The position numbers and the translations under genes were made by a program. A DNA stretch of 64,000 nucleotides from contig JAUNSR010000002.1 in assembly GCA_030539115.1 (NCBI GenBank), positions 36,110 through 100,109 on the forward strand, written 5' to 3'. The notes under the pieces are model-generated. The model saw only the letters and a program-made list of their open reading frames with translations. It was not told the DNA's origin and ran no database searches. Each line of letters starts with the position of its first letter. Within the stretch, counting starts at the first letter, position 1. Positions 18,420 to 29,439 of this stretch are shown piece by piece. The stretch is from Bacteroidales bacterium. Its GTDB lineage: Bacteria; Bacteroidota; Bacteroidia; Bacteroidales; JAUNSR01.

Positions 18420-18753
18420 ATCAGAAATGCTAAATTGAAATAAATGGCGTTAATTGAATACAATATCACCATGAATTCTTTAAATAAACATAATGTATCT
18501 ATTTTGAGGGATATAATTATTTCTAATAAATTCTGCCCTAAATATAAATTCTTTAAAGAAATAATTTTCGATTACATGTAAAAAGAATTAATAAATACAT
18601 ACATTCACAAAATTAATAAAAATATGTAAAAAATGCAGATGTATTAATTTAAATACATCTGCATTTTTAATAATATACATATTTCTTCAGGAAAAATTAT
18701 ATTCTAAGCATCTTTGTGAATAATTTGAAAGAAAATAGATCTTAATAAATAAA
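18420..18753. other. Intergenic interval with one terminator
   Basis: 334 AT-rich bases between two - strand genes. Apart from the terminator at 18629-18668 I see nothing distinct; the kinase promoter must lie near 18.42-18.55 kb. Confidence 0.5.
18629..18668 (-). terminator. Terminator of the dsbD-like gene
   Basis: AAATGCAGATGTATT pairs perfectly with AATACATCTGCATTT (15 bp) around a six-base loop, with T-runs both ways. It is 86 bases beyond the dsbD-like stop codon. Confidence 0.75.
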
Positions 18754-20751
18754 TTATTTGAAGTTTTTCAATCCTGTATTTAGAAAGTTAATGTAATCAT
18801 TGACATTTTTATTGAAAGAGTATTTAGGAGCTATCGGCTCACCTTTATCATTCAAAAGGACATAGAATGGCTGAGCATTGGCACCGAATTTAGACCTTTG
18901 AAGATAACTCCATTTATCACCAACGGTTCGAAGGGTTCTTTTCTTTCCATATTCGTTAATAACTATCGGTTCAGCCAAAGAAGTTTTTTCATCGACGATA
19001 AGAGTTATAAGTACGTAATCCTTTTCAATAATTGATTTTACTTCATCGTTGGTCCAAACAGATGCTTCCATCTTACGGCAGTTAACGCATCCATAACCGG
19101 AGAAGTCAATCAGAACCGGCTTGTTTACTTTTTTAGCATAAGCCATTCCCTCTTCATAATCTGTAAACTGAGCATGAACTTCATTGTTATATAAATTGAA
19201 ATCCTGAGTTGTCAATGGTGGTGCAAAGGCACTTATAGCTTTTAATGGAGCTCCCCAAAGTCCCGGAATCATATAGATTGAAAAAGCTAACGACACAATT
19301 GCAAGACCAAGACGTGGAATTGATATATAAGTAATGTCACTGTCATGAGAGAACTTTAATTTGCCCAAAAGATAAAAACCAAGAAGAGCAAAAATAACTA
19401 TCCAAAGAGTGACAAAAACTTCTCTGTCAAGAATCCTCCACCCATAAGCCAAATCAGCAACTGAAAGGAACTTAAGAGCAAGGGCAAGTTCAAGAAAGCC
19501 AAGAACAACCTTTACAGAGTTTAACCAACCGCCTGATTTTGGCATTGATTGCAGCATTGATGGGAATATTGCAAATAAAGAGAATGGTAAGGCAAGAGCT
19601 AAAGCAAATCCAAACATTCCTATTGCAGGTCCTGCAGTCGCTCCCATAGAGGCTGCCTGAACAAGCAATGTCCCAATAATAGGCCCGGTGCATGAAAAAG
19701 AAACAAGTGCAAGAGTAAATGCCATAAAGAAAATGCTCAATAAACCTGTTGTTGAATCAGCCTTGCTGTCAAGCTTTGTTGTCCATGAAGCAGGCAGTGT
19801 AATTTCAAATGCGCCAAGGAAAGAGACTGCAAAAACAATAAGAAGCAAGAAAAATATTATGTTAAAGATAGCATTTGTAGCCAAATCATTTAGGGCACTT
19901 GCTCCAAAAAGACCTGTTATTACTAATCCTAAGGCAACATATATTACGATTATTGAAACTCCGTAAGTAACGGCATCTCTTATGGACTTCTTCCTGTTTT
20001 TTGTGCGCTTCAAAAAGAAACTTACAGTCATAGGTATCATAGGCCAAACACAAGGTGTTAAAAGTGCAAATAATCCTCCAAGAAATCCAGTTAAAAGAAT
20101 TATCCACAATGATGTATCCTTAGATGTTAGTGGCTCGGCTTCGAAAGCGTTTAGCTTTTCTATGACAGGAGCCCATAGATCTGTTGAAAATGTTTGCTCA
20201 GATGTTGAATTGTTGTTGTTAATTTCAGGGAGGATGACCTCTTTTACAGTATCTGTGTCGGCTTTATCAGAATTCACGACTGCGGCTGAAGAAGTGTTTG
20301 ATTTTTTGCCTGAAAAAGAGAATTCTTCCGGAGTAGGAGGAAGACAAGTCTCATCATTGCAGCCCATAAATTTTATTTCCCCTTGAATATTATATTCATC
20401 GCCGGTTATCTCTATTTTTTGTACAAAATCAATGTTGGAATCAAACCAGTTTAGTTCCATGTCGAACTGAGGATCGATTTTATAAATAGGCTCTCTTTGA
20501 GATGTGACTTTGCCAACAAGCTTTGCTCCAATAATTTCATTAAAACTAAATGTCGTAGGCGATGGTCCCCCTGCAGGAAGTGTCATTCCGTAAAGATGCC
20601 AGCCATTCTCTATTTTAGCTTTAAAAATAAGTTCAACTTCTTTATCAGAGATCTCTTTAGTTGTAAACTCCCAGGTTATAGGCTCTAAAATTTGAGCTTT
20701 TACAAAAACACTTGTAATAAGCAAAATGAATAAGATGAAGTTTTTTTTCAT
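18754..20751 (-). CDS. dsbD: Protein-disulfide reductase DsbD-type thiol:disulfide interchange protein
   Basis: A 665-residue membrane protein that passes electrons from cytoplasmic thioredoxin to periplasmic thiols. The signal peptide is about residues 1-19. The N-terminal periplasmic domain (about 20-200) has MGCNDETCLPPT, the DsbD-alpha-type cysteine pair. The eight-helix core (about 210-520) includes LLTPCVWPMIPMTVSFF and FSCTGPIIGTLL, with the paired membrane cysteines. The C-terminal thioredoxin domain has GYGCVNCRKME, C555 and C558. All six expected redox cysteines are present. The ATG abuts a pair of tandem intergenic repeats that fill its leader, so the repeats could affect its expression. 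It is a single-gene unit with its own terminator. Confidence 0.93.
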   Translation of the reverse strand: MKKNFILFILLITSVFVKAQILEPITWEFTTKEISDKEVELIFKAKIENGWHLYGMTLPAGGPSPTTFSFNEIIGAKLVGKVTSQREPIYKIDPQFDMELNWFDSNIDFVQKIEITGDEYNIQGEIKFMGCNDETCLPPTPEEFSFSGKKSNTSSAAVVNSDKADTDTVKEVILPEINNNNSTSEQTFSTDLWAPVIEKLNAFEAEPLTSKDTSLWIILLTGFLGGLFALLTPCVWPMIPMTVSFFLKRTKNRKKSIRDAVTYGVSIIVIYVALGLVITGLFGASALNDLATNAIFNIIFFLLLIVFAVSFLGAFEITLPASWTTKLDSKADSTTGLLSIFFMAFTLALVSFSCTGPIIGTLLVQAASMGATAGPAIGMFGFALALALPFSLFAIFPSMLQSMPKSGGWLNSVKVVLGFLELALALKFLSVADLAYGWRILDREVFVTLWIVIFALLGFYLLGKLKFSHDSDITYISIPRLGLAIVSLAFSIYMIPGLWGAPLKAISAFAPPLTTQDFNLYNNEVHAQFTDYEEGMAYAKKVNKPVLIDFSGYGCVNCRKMEASVWTNDEVKSIIEKDYVLITLIVDEKTSLAEPIVINEYGKKRTLRTVGDKWSYLQRSKFGANAQPFYVLLNDKGEPIAPKYSFNKNVNDYINFLNTGLKNFK

Positions 20752-20960
20752 TTATAGATAATTTAAATTTTTAACACTAATGTATAAATGCGCCATTTAT
20801 ATACCTTTTTTTGGGTGTCTCATCTTTGAGTGAGTTATGGCGATTTCATTTATAGATAATTTAATTATTTAACACTAAGGTATAAATGCGTCATTTATAT
20901 ACCTTTTTTGGTGTCTCATCTTTGAGTAAGTTGTGGAGATTTCATTTATAGATAATAATT
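20749..20960. repeat. Two tandem copies of the intergenic repeat family at the dsbD start
   Basis: Unit 1 (20749-20846, 98 bp) and unit 2 (20847-20942, 96 bp) both begin CATTTATAGATAAT, and a third partial copy of that word starts at 20943. The first CAT is the complement of the dsbD start codon, so the duplication includes the start codon itself. Core elements TATAAATGCG(C/T)CATTTATA lie at 20783 and 20881. Confidence 0.9.
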
Positions 20961-21452
20961 AATAAAAACGCTTTTATACAAAAAAATATTCAGGTCTAAT
21001 ACGGTGCAAATATAGAATTAAACTTTCTAATAAAACTTCTCATTATTAATGGAGGGGATTAGAATAACTTTAAATATATTTAAAATTAAAAAAGAAAGAT
21101 TGTATTCGATTTATTATTCAAAAGTATTTGAATTTGGTTTTGTTATATAGGAAGTAATGTTTAAAAGAACAAGTAACAAGAAATATTTATTAATAAAAGC
21201 ACTTATAAAAGCCCTGATAAATGTGGAAAAACATAAAAACAATATTTTTCGATGTTTGATGGCATTATCCAACCAATTGCTTTGCATTGGGAAATTAAAA
21301 TCTTTTTCTTTGCACGGATATTTGCAATAAAAGAATCTATTCACCCTAAATTAAAGGCTATTCAACCTTTTTGCAGGCAATAAATAATAGAAATCAATTT
21401 AATTTGTACTTTTGAAGTTCGCTTTCAAAGTGCTTTATTTAAGATTTTTAAA
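20752..21452. other. Divergent intergenic interval with tandem intergenic repeats
   Basis: This 701-base gap holds two tandem copies of the intergenic repeat (20749-20950) next to dsbD and the nrnA promoter at the far end. A - strand open frame at 21114-21344 (76 codons) has no recognisable features and is probably chance. Confidence 0.6.
21407..21414 (+). promoter_or_regulatory. -7 element upstream of nrnA
   Basis: TACTTTTG matches TAnnTTTG, 38 bases before the nrnA ATG. No -33 TTG is found at 19-21 bases. Confidence 0.4.
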
Positions 21453-22487
21453 ATGATTACAAAGATTATCAGAGAAGAGAACATAGAAAAAGTAAAAAAG
21501 ATTATTGATAAAAATAGCAAGTTTGCAATTGTTACTCATATATCTCCCGACGGAGATGCTGTAGGAGCTTCATTGGGCCTCTACAATTACTTTTCAGAAA
21601 TAGATAAAGATGCAGTTGTTATTTTTAATGATTCTGTTTCTGACAATCTAAGATGGATGCCCGGAATAAAGGATTCACTATATTATGAACAGTATAAGCA
21701 AGAATGTTCTGATATTTTAGAGAATGCGGATGTTATTTTTTGTCTTGATTTTAACACTCCTAAAAGAATGGGTGAGCTTTCTGAATTGGTATTAAAAAGC
21801 AAAGCAATAAAGATTCTTGTGGACCATCATCTTTACCCCGGAGATTTTTGTCAGGTGATTATTTCTCATCCTGAAATATCATCGGCAAGCGAGCTTATAT
21901 TTAGGCTTATTTGCAGAATGGGTGAATATGAAAATATTAATTATGATTGCGCAACCTGTATTTATACCGGTATGATGACCGATACAGGCGCTTTTACATA
22001 TAATTCAAATAATCCGGAGATTTATGTTATAATAAGTCAGCTTTTAAAGATAGGTATAAATAAAGATTGGATTTATGATCAGGTGAATAATCATTTTTCT
22101 GAAAATAGAGAAAGACTTATGGGATATACGATAAGTCAAAAAATGCGTACTTATCCTCAGTTTAAATCTGCCATTATAACATTAAATAGTGAGGAACTTA
22201 TAAGATATGATTACAAAAAAGGGGATACTGAGGGGTTTGTAAATATTCCGCTATCTATAAAGGGAATTGTATTTTCTGCTTTTTTTAGAGAGGATAAAGA
22301 TTATATAAAAATATCTTTGCGTTCTAAAGGAGATTTTCCGGCAAATAAGATTGCTGAAATGTATTTTAACGGAGGCGGACATAAAAATGCCGCAGGTGGC
22401 GAATATTTTGGTTCTTTAGATGAGGCAATAGCCCGTCTTGAAGAGGTTATTCCTGCTTTTAATGAGTATTTTAATGATAAAAATTAA
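21453..22487 (+). CDS. nrnA: DHH-family bifunctional oligoribonuclease / pAp phosphatase (NrnA-type)
   Basis: A 344-residue cytoplasmic phosphoesterase of the DHH/DHHA1 family. NrnA degrades nano-RNA and removes the 3' phosphate from pAp. Motifs: THISPDGDAVGASLG (motif I) near residues 29-43, FCLDFNTPKR (motif II) near 90, VDHHLYPG (DHH, D124), and TGMMTDTGAF near 171. The C-terminal DHHA1 domain has the GGGHKNAAGG signature near residues 309-318. The length is typical. The next gene starts 6 bases after the stop codon, and phosphohexomutase follows in turn. Oligoribonuclease activity is inferred from the family. Confidence 0.92.
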   Translation: MITKIIREENIEKVKKIIDKNSKFAIVTHISPDGDAVGASLGLYNYFSEIDKDAVVIFNDSVSDNLRWMPGIKDSLYYEQYKQECSDILENADVIFCLDFNTPKRMGELSELVLKSKAIKILVDHHLYPGDFCQVIISHPEISSASELIFRLICRMGEYENINYDCATCIYTGMMTDTGAFTYNSNNPEIYVIISQLLKIGINKDWIYDQVNNHFSENRERLMGYTISQKMRTYPQFKSAIITLNSEELIRYDYKKGDTEGFVNIPLSIKGIVFSAFFREDKDYIKISLRSKGDFPANKIAEMYFNGGGHKNAAGGEYFGSLDEAIARLEEVIPAFNEYFNDKN

Positions 22488-22493
22488 TAATAT

Positions 22494-23111
22494 ATGAAAC
22501 GGATATTTAGTATATTCTCTTTCTTAATGGTATTGAGTAGTTTTTTCTTTGCATCATGTGATGACTCAAAAACTTATGCTGAAAAGCTAAATGATGAGAA
22601 AAAAGCTATCAAAAAGTTTATTGCGTTTGATAATATCTCTCCAATTGTTGTTGATGAAGAGGAGCTTGAGGCTTATACAGATCAGGCATCATTTGATGAA
22701 GCTTCAAACAAGCATTTTAAATTGGGCCAATGGTACAAATTTCAGGATGGAAGCTACAATGAATTGTATATGAGAATAAACGATTTTGGAGATACCTCCG
22801 ATATGTTTGAAAATCGCGATGCGATAGTAATCAGATATAGCAAAACGTACAATCTTTTAAATTTTGAAGATTGGGATTCTTCAAGTATCAATAACCTTGC
22901 TCCAAATGCTTACTGGCTTATTCCTTATTGGAGTGTTAATTATAGTGGCGATTATGGTGTAGGTGTAGCATTACCTATCCGCTTTTTAGGAAAAAATGCG
23001 AATGTCAGTCTTATTGTGCCATCAAAACTTGGTACAAGCGATGATATAAGTAATGTTGTCCCATATTATTATGGTGAAATTACATACAAATTATCTTCTT
23101 GGTCGAATTAA
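22494..23111 (+). CDS. DUF4827-family lipoprotein
   Basis: A 205-residue lipoprotein with a signal sequence and lipobox SFFFASC (Cys at about residue 22). The mature part matches DUF4827, a family I know only from Bacteroidota; its start is typical (CDDSKTYAEKLNDEKKAI). Features such as GQWYKFQDGSYNELYMRIND and a C-terminal GEITYKLSSW suggest an FKBP-like beta fold, though I would not assign peptidyl-prolyl isomerase activity. It is translationally close to nrnA (6-base gap) and ends in a terminator, so nrnA and this gene form a two-gene unit. Function unknown. Confidence 0.85.
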   Translation: MKRIFSIFSFLMVLSSFFFASCDDSKTYAEKLNDEKKAIKKFIAFDNISPIVVDEEELEAYTDQASFDEASNKHFKLGQWYKFQDGSYNELYMRINDFGDTSDMFENRDAIVIRYSKTYNLLNFEDWDSSSINNLAPNAYWLIPYWSVNYSGDYGVGVALPIRFLGKNANVSLIVPSKLGTSDDISNVVPYYYGEITYKLSSWSN

Positions 23112-23127
23112 CCTAAATAGAAATATT

Positions 23128-23164
23128 GGGAAGCGTAATTGTTTTTTTATGCTTCCTCCTTTTC
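23128..23164 (+). terminator. Terminator after the DUF4827 gene
   Basis: GGAAGC and GCTTCC pair around a T-rich loop, followed by TCCTTTTC. The stem is short. Confidence 0.5.
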
Positions 23165-23198
23165 ATTAACTCTATCTTATACATAAAAAATCTACATT

Positions 23199-24587
23199 AT
23201 GTCTTTAATTAAATCTATTTCCGGGATCCGTGGAACAATAGGCGGAAAGGTGGGAGAAGGATTGAATCCTCTCGATATCGTGAAGTTTACAGCTGCTTAT
23301 GCCACTGTTATCAGTAAAATGGGAAAGAATAATTCCCGTAAAATTGTAGTTGGAAGAGATGCCAGAATTTCCGGAGAAATGGTCCTTCACAATGTGATTG
23401 GAACATTAATGGGTATGGGATTCGATGTTGTAAACATTGGCTTGGCTACTACACCGACAACTGAAATTGCCGTTGTTAAGGAAAATGCTGCCGGTGGTAT
23501 TATTTTGACAGCAAGCCATAATCCACGTCAATGGAATGCCTTAAAACTTTTAAATGAAAAAGGTGAATTTTTTAATGCTGCTGAAGGTGCAGAAGTATTG
23601 AAAATTGCGTCTGAAGAGAGTTTCGATTTTCCGGAAGTTGATGTCTTAGGAAAACTAACAGAAAACAATTCTTACACTCAAATACATATAGATTCTGTTC
23701 TTGCCTTGGACCTTGTTGATGTCGAGGCTATAAAAAATGCAAATTTCAGTGTGGCTGTCGATTGTGTCAATTCTGTTGGAGGAATAGCAATTCCTAAACT
23801 TCTTGAAGCCTTAGGAGTAAAAAATATTGGTAAACTTTATTGTGAACCTAACGGCCAATTTCCTCATAATCCTGAGCCTCTTCCTGAACATCTTACTGAA
23901 ATCTCTTCAATGATGAAGAATGGAAGTTATAATGTCGGATTTGTTGTTGACCCTGATGTTGACCGTCTTGCAATAATATGTGAGAATGGAAATATGTTTG
24001 GTGAGGAATACACTTTGGTTTCTGTCGCTGATTATGTGCTAAGACATACTCCTGGAAATACTGTTTCTAATTTAAGTTCTTCAAGAGCTCTCCGCGATGT
24101 TACACATGCCTTGGGCGGTGAATACAATGCCGCTGCTGTAGGCGAGGTCAATGTTGTTGCTAAAATGAAAGATACTCATGCCGTTATCGGCGGAGAAGGA
24201 AATGGCGGAGTAATATATCCGGCTTCTCATTATGGTCGTGATGCTTTGGTTGGAATAGCTCTGTTTTTAACCCATTTGGCTAAGTCAGGTAAGACACCTT
24301 CTGAACTTAAAGCCGGCTATCCGGCTTATAGTATCGCTAAACAAAAGGTTCAGCTTACTCCTGATATCGATGTCGACAAGCTTCTTTTAGCAGTTAAGGA
24401 TAAATATTCAAAATATGATATAACTGATATTGATGGTGTAAAGATTGATTTCCCAGACAAATGGGTTCACTTGCGTAAATCAAATACAGAACCAATTATC
24501 AGAGTGTATGCCGAGGCTCAAACTCCTGCTCTTGCTGAAGAGTGTGCTGCCGGTGTTATGAATGTTATTAAAGAGATGGCAAAATAA
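23199..24587 (+). CDS. glmM: Phosphoglucosamine mutase / phosphohexomutase
   Basis: A 462-residue alpha-D-phosphohexomutase, interconverting sugar 6- and 1-phosphates. The phosphoserine loop is ILTASHNPRQWNALKLL with S106 as catalytic serine. The metal loop is DPDVDRLA with D251, D253 and D255. The sugar-specificity loop GEGNGGV lies near residue 330, and the phosphate-binding loop is RKSNTEPIIRVYAEA near 425-440. In Bacteroidota this gene is generally taken as GlmM for UDP-GlcNAc synthesis. The SNTEP and GEGNGG signatures agree, but a phosphomannomutase role cannot be excluded. A strong terminator follows. Confidence 0.88.
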   Translation: MSLIKSISGIRGTIGGKVGEGLNPLDIVKFTAAYATVISKMGKNNSRKIVVGRDARISGEMVLHNVIGTLMGMGFDVVNIGLATTPTTEIAVVKENAAGGIILTASHNPRQWNALKLLNEKGEFFNAAEGAEVLKIASEESFDFPEVDVLGKLTENNSYTQIHIDSVLALDLVDVEAIKNANFSVAVDCVNSVGGIAIPKLLEALGVKNIGKLYCEPNGQFPHNPEPLPEHLTEISSMMKNGSYNVGFVVDPDVDRLAIICENGNMFGEEYTLVSVADYVLRHTPGNTVSNLSSSRALRDVTHALGGEYNAAAVGEVNVVAKMKDTHAVIGGEGNGGVIYPASHYGRDALVGIALFLTHLAKSGKTPSELKAGYPAYSIAKQKVQLTPDIDVDKLLLAVKDKYSKYDITDIDGVKIDFPDKWVHLRKSNTEPIIRVYAEAQTPALAEECAAGVMNVIKEMAK

Positions 24588-24607
24588 ATAAACAATAAAT
24601 AATCTGT

Positions 24608-24648
24608 AAATTTCTCCTATTATTTGTTTAATAGGAGAAATTTTTTTT
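24608..24648 (+). terminator. Terminator of glmM
   Basis: A 15-bp perfect stem (AAATTTCTCCTATTA with its complement) is followed by eight T residues. Confidence 0.9.
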
Positions 24649-24876
24649 GAGAAGATTACTTTTTTGATTTAATTACATATTATTGTGGTTAATTTTTTTC
24701 TTTTGATTTACCATAATTGCGACTTACAGCTTATCTTTACACAATCTATTAAATATGTATTGTGTCAAAATATTAGAGCATTTATTATTGAGGATTATTT
24801 ATTAAGATAAATTTGTTTATCACTTATTAGTTCCCGGTTGACACTCTTACCTGAAAGAAATAAAAAATAATTAGTT

Positions 24877-26637
24877 ATGTTTTTGAAATATATTCCGGTT
24901 TTATCACTTTTATCTATTTTTTTAATGCTTTTGTCTTGTGATACTAAGCAACCTAAAGAGATAACAATCTTATTTACAACAGATATTCACGGAGCTTTAT
25001 TTTCTCAGGATTTTAATAAAAACAAGAAAGCTGCGGTAAGTCTTTCAAATGTTTCTTCTTTTGTAAAACAAGAAAGGAAAAGCAATCCCGATGGCTTAAT
25101 AGTTCTTGACGGAGGTGATTTCCTGCAAGGCCAGCCATCTGTTTATTATTCAAACTTTGTAGATACAGTTAATGAGCATATAGTAACAAGAACCTTTGAT
25201 TTCATTGGCTACGACGCAGCTGCAGTTGGAAACCATGACATTGAGCCTGGAGAAGAGGTTTATCAAAGATTAAAAAATGAATTTCATTTTAAATGGATTG
25301 CTGCAAATGCAATAGATGTCAGAACCGGAAAACCATATTTTACCCCTTATATTGTTATTAATAAAGATGGATTGAAAGTTGCTGTTTTGGGTATGATAAC
25401 TCCTAATATTCATTCCTGGCTTCCAAAATATTTATGGAAAAATATTGAGTTCGAGGATATGGTCGAGACCGCTCAAAAATGGATTCCTATAATTAAAAAT
25501 ACAGAAAAGCCAGATTTAATTATTGGCCTATTCCATTCAGGATTTGACTATGAGGTTAATGGCGGTAATATCGACACTCCAAAAAATGAAAACGGAGGTA
25601 TTCCAACTGCAATGAAGGTTGATGGTTTTGATATTTTGTTACTTGGACATGACCATCAGGAAAGGCTGGAAGAAATCACTAATAACTTTGGAAATAAAGT
25701 TTATGTAATCAATGCTAAAACAGAGGCCTGCTTTGTTGGTAAATCAACAGTAAAATTTATCCCGGATGGAGGAAAATATAAGAAAGAGATAATTACAGAA
25801 CTTGTCGATATGAACAACTATCCTTTGGACGAAAAATATGAAAAAACATTCTCCGGTTTTGTTGATACAATAAATAGCTATGTTGATGCAGAAATAGGGT
25901 TTATTACTAAAACTATAACAAGTCATAAGGCTCTTTTTGGACCTTCTGAATTTATGGATATTATTCATAATGCTCAGCTTGATGCTACCGGAGCTGACGT
26001 TTCTTTTGCCGGGTTGTTATCAAACAACAGTGAAGTTAAGGAGGGAAAAATAACTATGGGGGATTTGTTCTCTTTGTATAAATATGAAAATCTTCTTTAT
26101 ACTATGTCTCTTACCGGAAAAGAAATAAAATGTTTTCTTGAGTATGGATATGGCAAGCAGTATAATACAATGCATTCAGAGAATGACCATCTTTTGAACT
26201 ACAAAAAAGATAAAGATGGCAAACTTGTTGAAAGTGAAAGGAATGGAGGCTATCTTTTGATTACTCCTTCATTTAATTTTATCTCTGCTGCAGGTATAAA
26301 GTATACAGTTGATGTAAGTAAAGAACCAGGAGAGAGAGTGGTTATTAGTTCTATGAGCGATGGCTCTGCTTTTGATGAAAATAGAAGGTATAATGTCGCC
26401 GTTAATTCTTATCAGGCAAGCGGAGGCGGTGGTTTCTTTTCTGAAGGATTAAACTTCTCAAAGGATGAAACTGAAAAAAGAATCATTGTTGCATCAACAA
26501 TTGATGTAAGAAAGTATGTTGCAGATTATATCATAAAACAAAAAATTATAAATCCTGTTAGCAGAAACGATTGGAGGGTTATTCCTGAAAATTATTTTAA
26601 AAAGGGTATGGCAAAAGATATGGCAATAAGAAATTAG
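24877..26637 (+). CDS. 5'-nucleotidase/UshA-like metallophosphatase lipoprotein
   Basis: A 586-residue bimodular protein of the 5'-nucleotidase family. A signal sequence with lipobox MLLSC (Cys near residue 21) predicts a lipid-anchored periplasmic or surface protein. The N-terminal metallophosphoesterase domain carries FTTDIHGALF, LDGGDFLQG, VGNHDIEPG, LFHSGFDYE and LLGHDHQERL, the full two-metal set. The C-terminal domain (about 330-586) has LLSNNSEVKEGKITMGDLF and the substrate-stacking region NSYQASGGGGFF. It should dephosphorylate nucleotides or similar esters outside the cytoplasm. It is monocistronic with a terminator at 26686. Confidence 0.9.
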   Translation: MFLKYIPVLSLLSIFLMLLSCDTKQPKEITILFTTDIHGALFSQDFNKNKKAAVSLSNVSSFVKQERKSNPDGLIVLDGGDFLQGQPSVYYSNFVDTVNEHIVTRTFDFIGYDAAAVGNHDIEPGEEVYQRLKNEFHFKWIAANAIDVRTGKPYFTPYIVINKDGLKVAVLGMITPNIHSWLPKYLWKNIEFEDMVETAQKWIPIIKNTEKPDLIIGLFHSGFDYEVNGGNIDTPKNENGGIPTAMKVDGFDILLLGHDHQERLEEITNNFGNKVYVINAKTEACFVGKSTVKFIPDGGKYKKEIITELVDMNNYPLDEKYEKTFSGFVDTINSYVDAEIGFITKTITSHKALFGPSEFMDIIHNAQLDATGADVSFAGLLSNNSEVKEGKITMGDLFSLYKYENLLYTMSLTGKEIKCFLEYGYGKQYNTMHSENDHLLNYKKDKDGKLVESERNGGYLLITPSFNFISAAGIKYTVDVSKEPGERVVISSMSDGSAFDENRRYNVAVNSYQASGGGGFFSEGLNFSKDETEKRIIVASTIDVRKYVADYIIKQKIINPVSRNDWRVIPENYFKKGMAKDMAIRN

Positions 26638-26685
26638 ATGTAAACATTATTTATTTGTCTATTGGTATTTATTCAAAAATATTTT

Positions 26686-26723
26686 AAAACATCCGGAGGA
26701 GTTTTTCCTTTCGGATGTTTTTT
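26686..26723 (+). terminator. Terminator of the nucleotidase gene
   Basis: AAACATCCG pairs with CGGATGTTT (9 bp) and is followed by a T-run. Confidence 0.75.
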
Positions 26724-27120
26724 GTTATTGAATACTTGGTAGTCTTAGTTTCCAATAGGTAAATGTTTAGAATAATAAAAAACCACTAAATCTATTTGCA
26801 TTTTTAAGTTTAAAGATTAAAGACCGACTATGTGGTAATATACTCTTTCTATATTGTAAAATTTTAAAATTAAGGTGGAGTATTAAAAAAACATGCAGTG
26901 ATGATAGATGATGATATATATGTCATCGCATTATATTCTAAAAAGGATAAGTGTCAAGAATGAATGGTTAGAATCTTTATTATTATAATTAATATAGGAA
27001 TATTCTAATGTGTATTTTAATTGATGTATATTTGAGCGCAAAAAATTAAAAAAAACTTTACCTGAAAGGCATAAATGAACATTTCTCCCTTCTCAAGAGT
27101 TATATCAAGGATAAGTTTTA

Positions 27121-27192
27121 TATAAATGAAATCGCCATAATTCACTTAAAGATGAGATACCCAATAAAAGGTATATAAATGGCGCATTTATA
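27121..27192 (-). repeat. Intergenic repeat copy upstream of groES (reverse orientation)
   Basis: It begins TATAAATGAAATCGCC and ends GGCGCATTTATA, matching the family core read on the - strand. It lies about 205 bases before the groES start codon. Confidence 0.85.
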
Positions 27193-27242
27193 TCTTGGCG
27201 TTAAAAATATAAATGTATACAAGTAAAAGTTTTTAAGTAAAG

Positions 27243-27326
27243 TTGTCAGTAAAAAAGGTGATTTCTGACAATTGGTACTTATTTTGTCATATTTATTATA
27301 TAATATTTTTTGGCACGAAGTTTGAT
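27243..27326 (+). promoter_or_regulatory. Sigma-54-like -24/-12 element with upstream inverted repeat, before groES
   Basis: TGGCACG at 27311-27317 and TTGAT at 27322-27326 are spaced as in the sigma-54 consensus TGGCACG-N4-TTGC, except that the -12 C is A. Upstream, TTGTCAG (27243-27249) and CTGACAA (27265-27271) form a perfect 7-bp inverted repeat, as an enhancer site would. The inference is that groES may use RpoN and an activator. Confidence 0.4.
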
Positions 27327-27395
27327 TAAAAGAGAATGTTATCTATAAGATACAGATATATACGTTAATTAATTAAATAAATAAATTAGGATACT

Positions 27396-29319
<1,924 letters not shown>

Positions 29320-29341
29320 ATAAACGCATAAATATAAAATT

Positions 29342-29375
29342 GAGCCGGACTTCTTTATGGAGTCCGGCTTTTTTA
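29342..29375 (+). terminator. Terminator of groESL
   Basis: AGCCGGACT pairs perfectly with AGTCCGGCT (9 bp, GC-rich) and is followed by TTTTTT. Confidence 0.92.
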
Positions 29376-29377
29376 TA

Positions 29378-29385
29378 TACTTTTG
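29378..29385 (+). promoter_or_regulatory. -7 element for the AspT-like transporter
   Basis: TACTTTTG matches TAnnTTTG immediately after the groESL terminator. It lies 55 bases before the ATG at 29440 and overlaps an upstream TTG codon, which argues against translation starting there. Confidence 0.45.
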
Positions 29386-29439
29386 CACACCGATAAGGGC
29401 CTTGATAATGGCCAAAGTGTTTTTAATTCTCCCTCTTTG

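Larger units (their letters stand above)
26638..27395. other. Intergenic interval upstream of groES
   Basis: These 758 bases hold a terminator, one reverse copy of the intergenic repeat (27121-27192), an inverted repeat (27243-27271) and a -24/-12-like element (27311-27326). I see no gene. Confidence 0.6.

Noticed and set aside
21114..21344. A 76-codon reverse-strand open frame between dsbD and nrnA
   Set aside because: No motif, no promoter, odd composition and no partner; AT-rich spacers often yield such frames.
29383..29439. Upstream TTG start for the AspT-like transporter
   Set aside because: The TTG lies inside the TAnnTTTG promoter element, and the protein signature begins at 29440.
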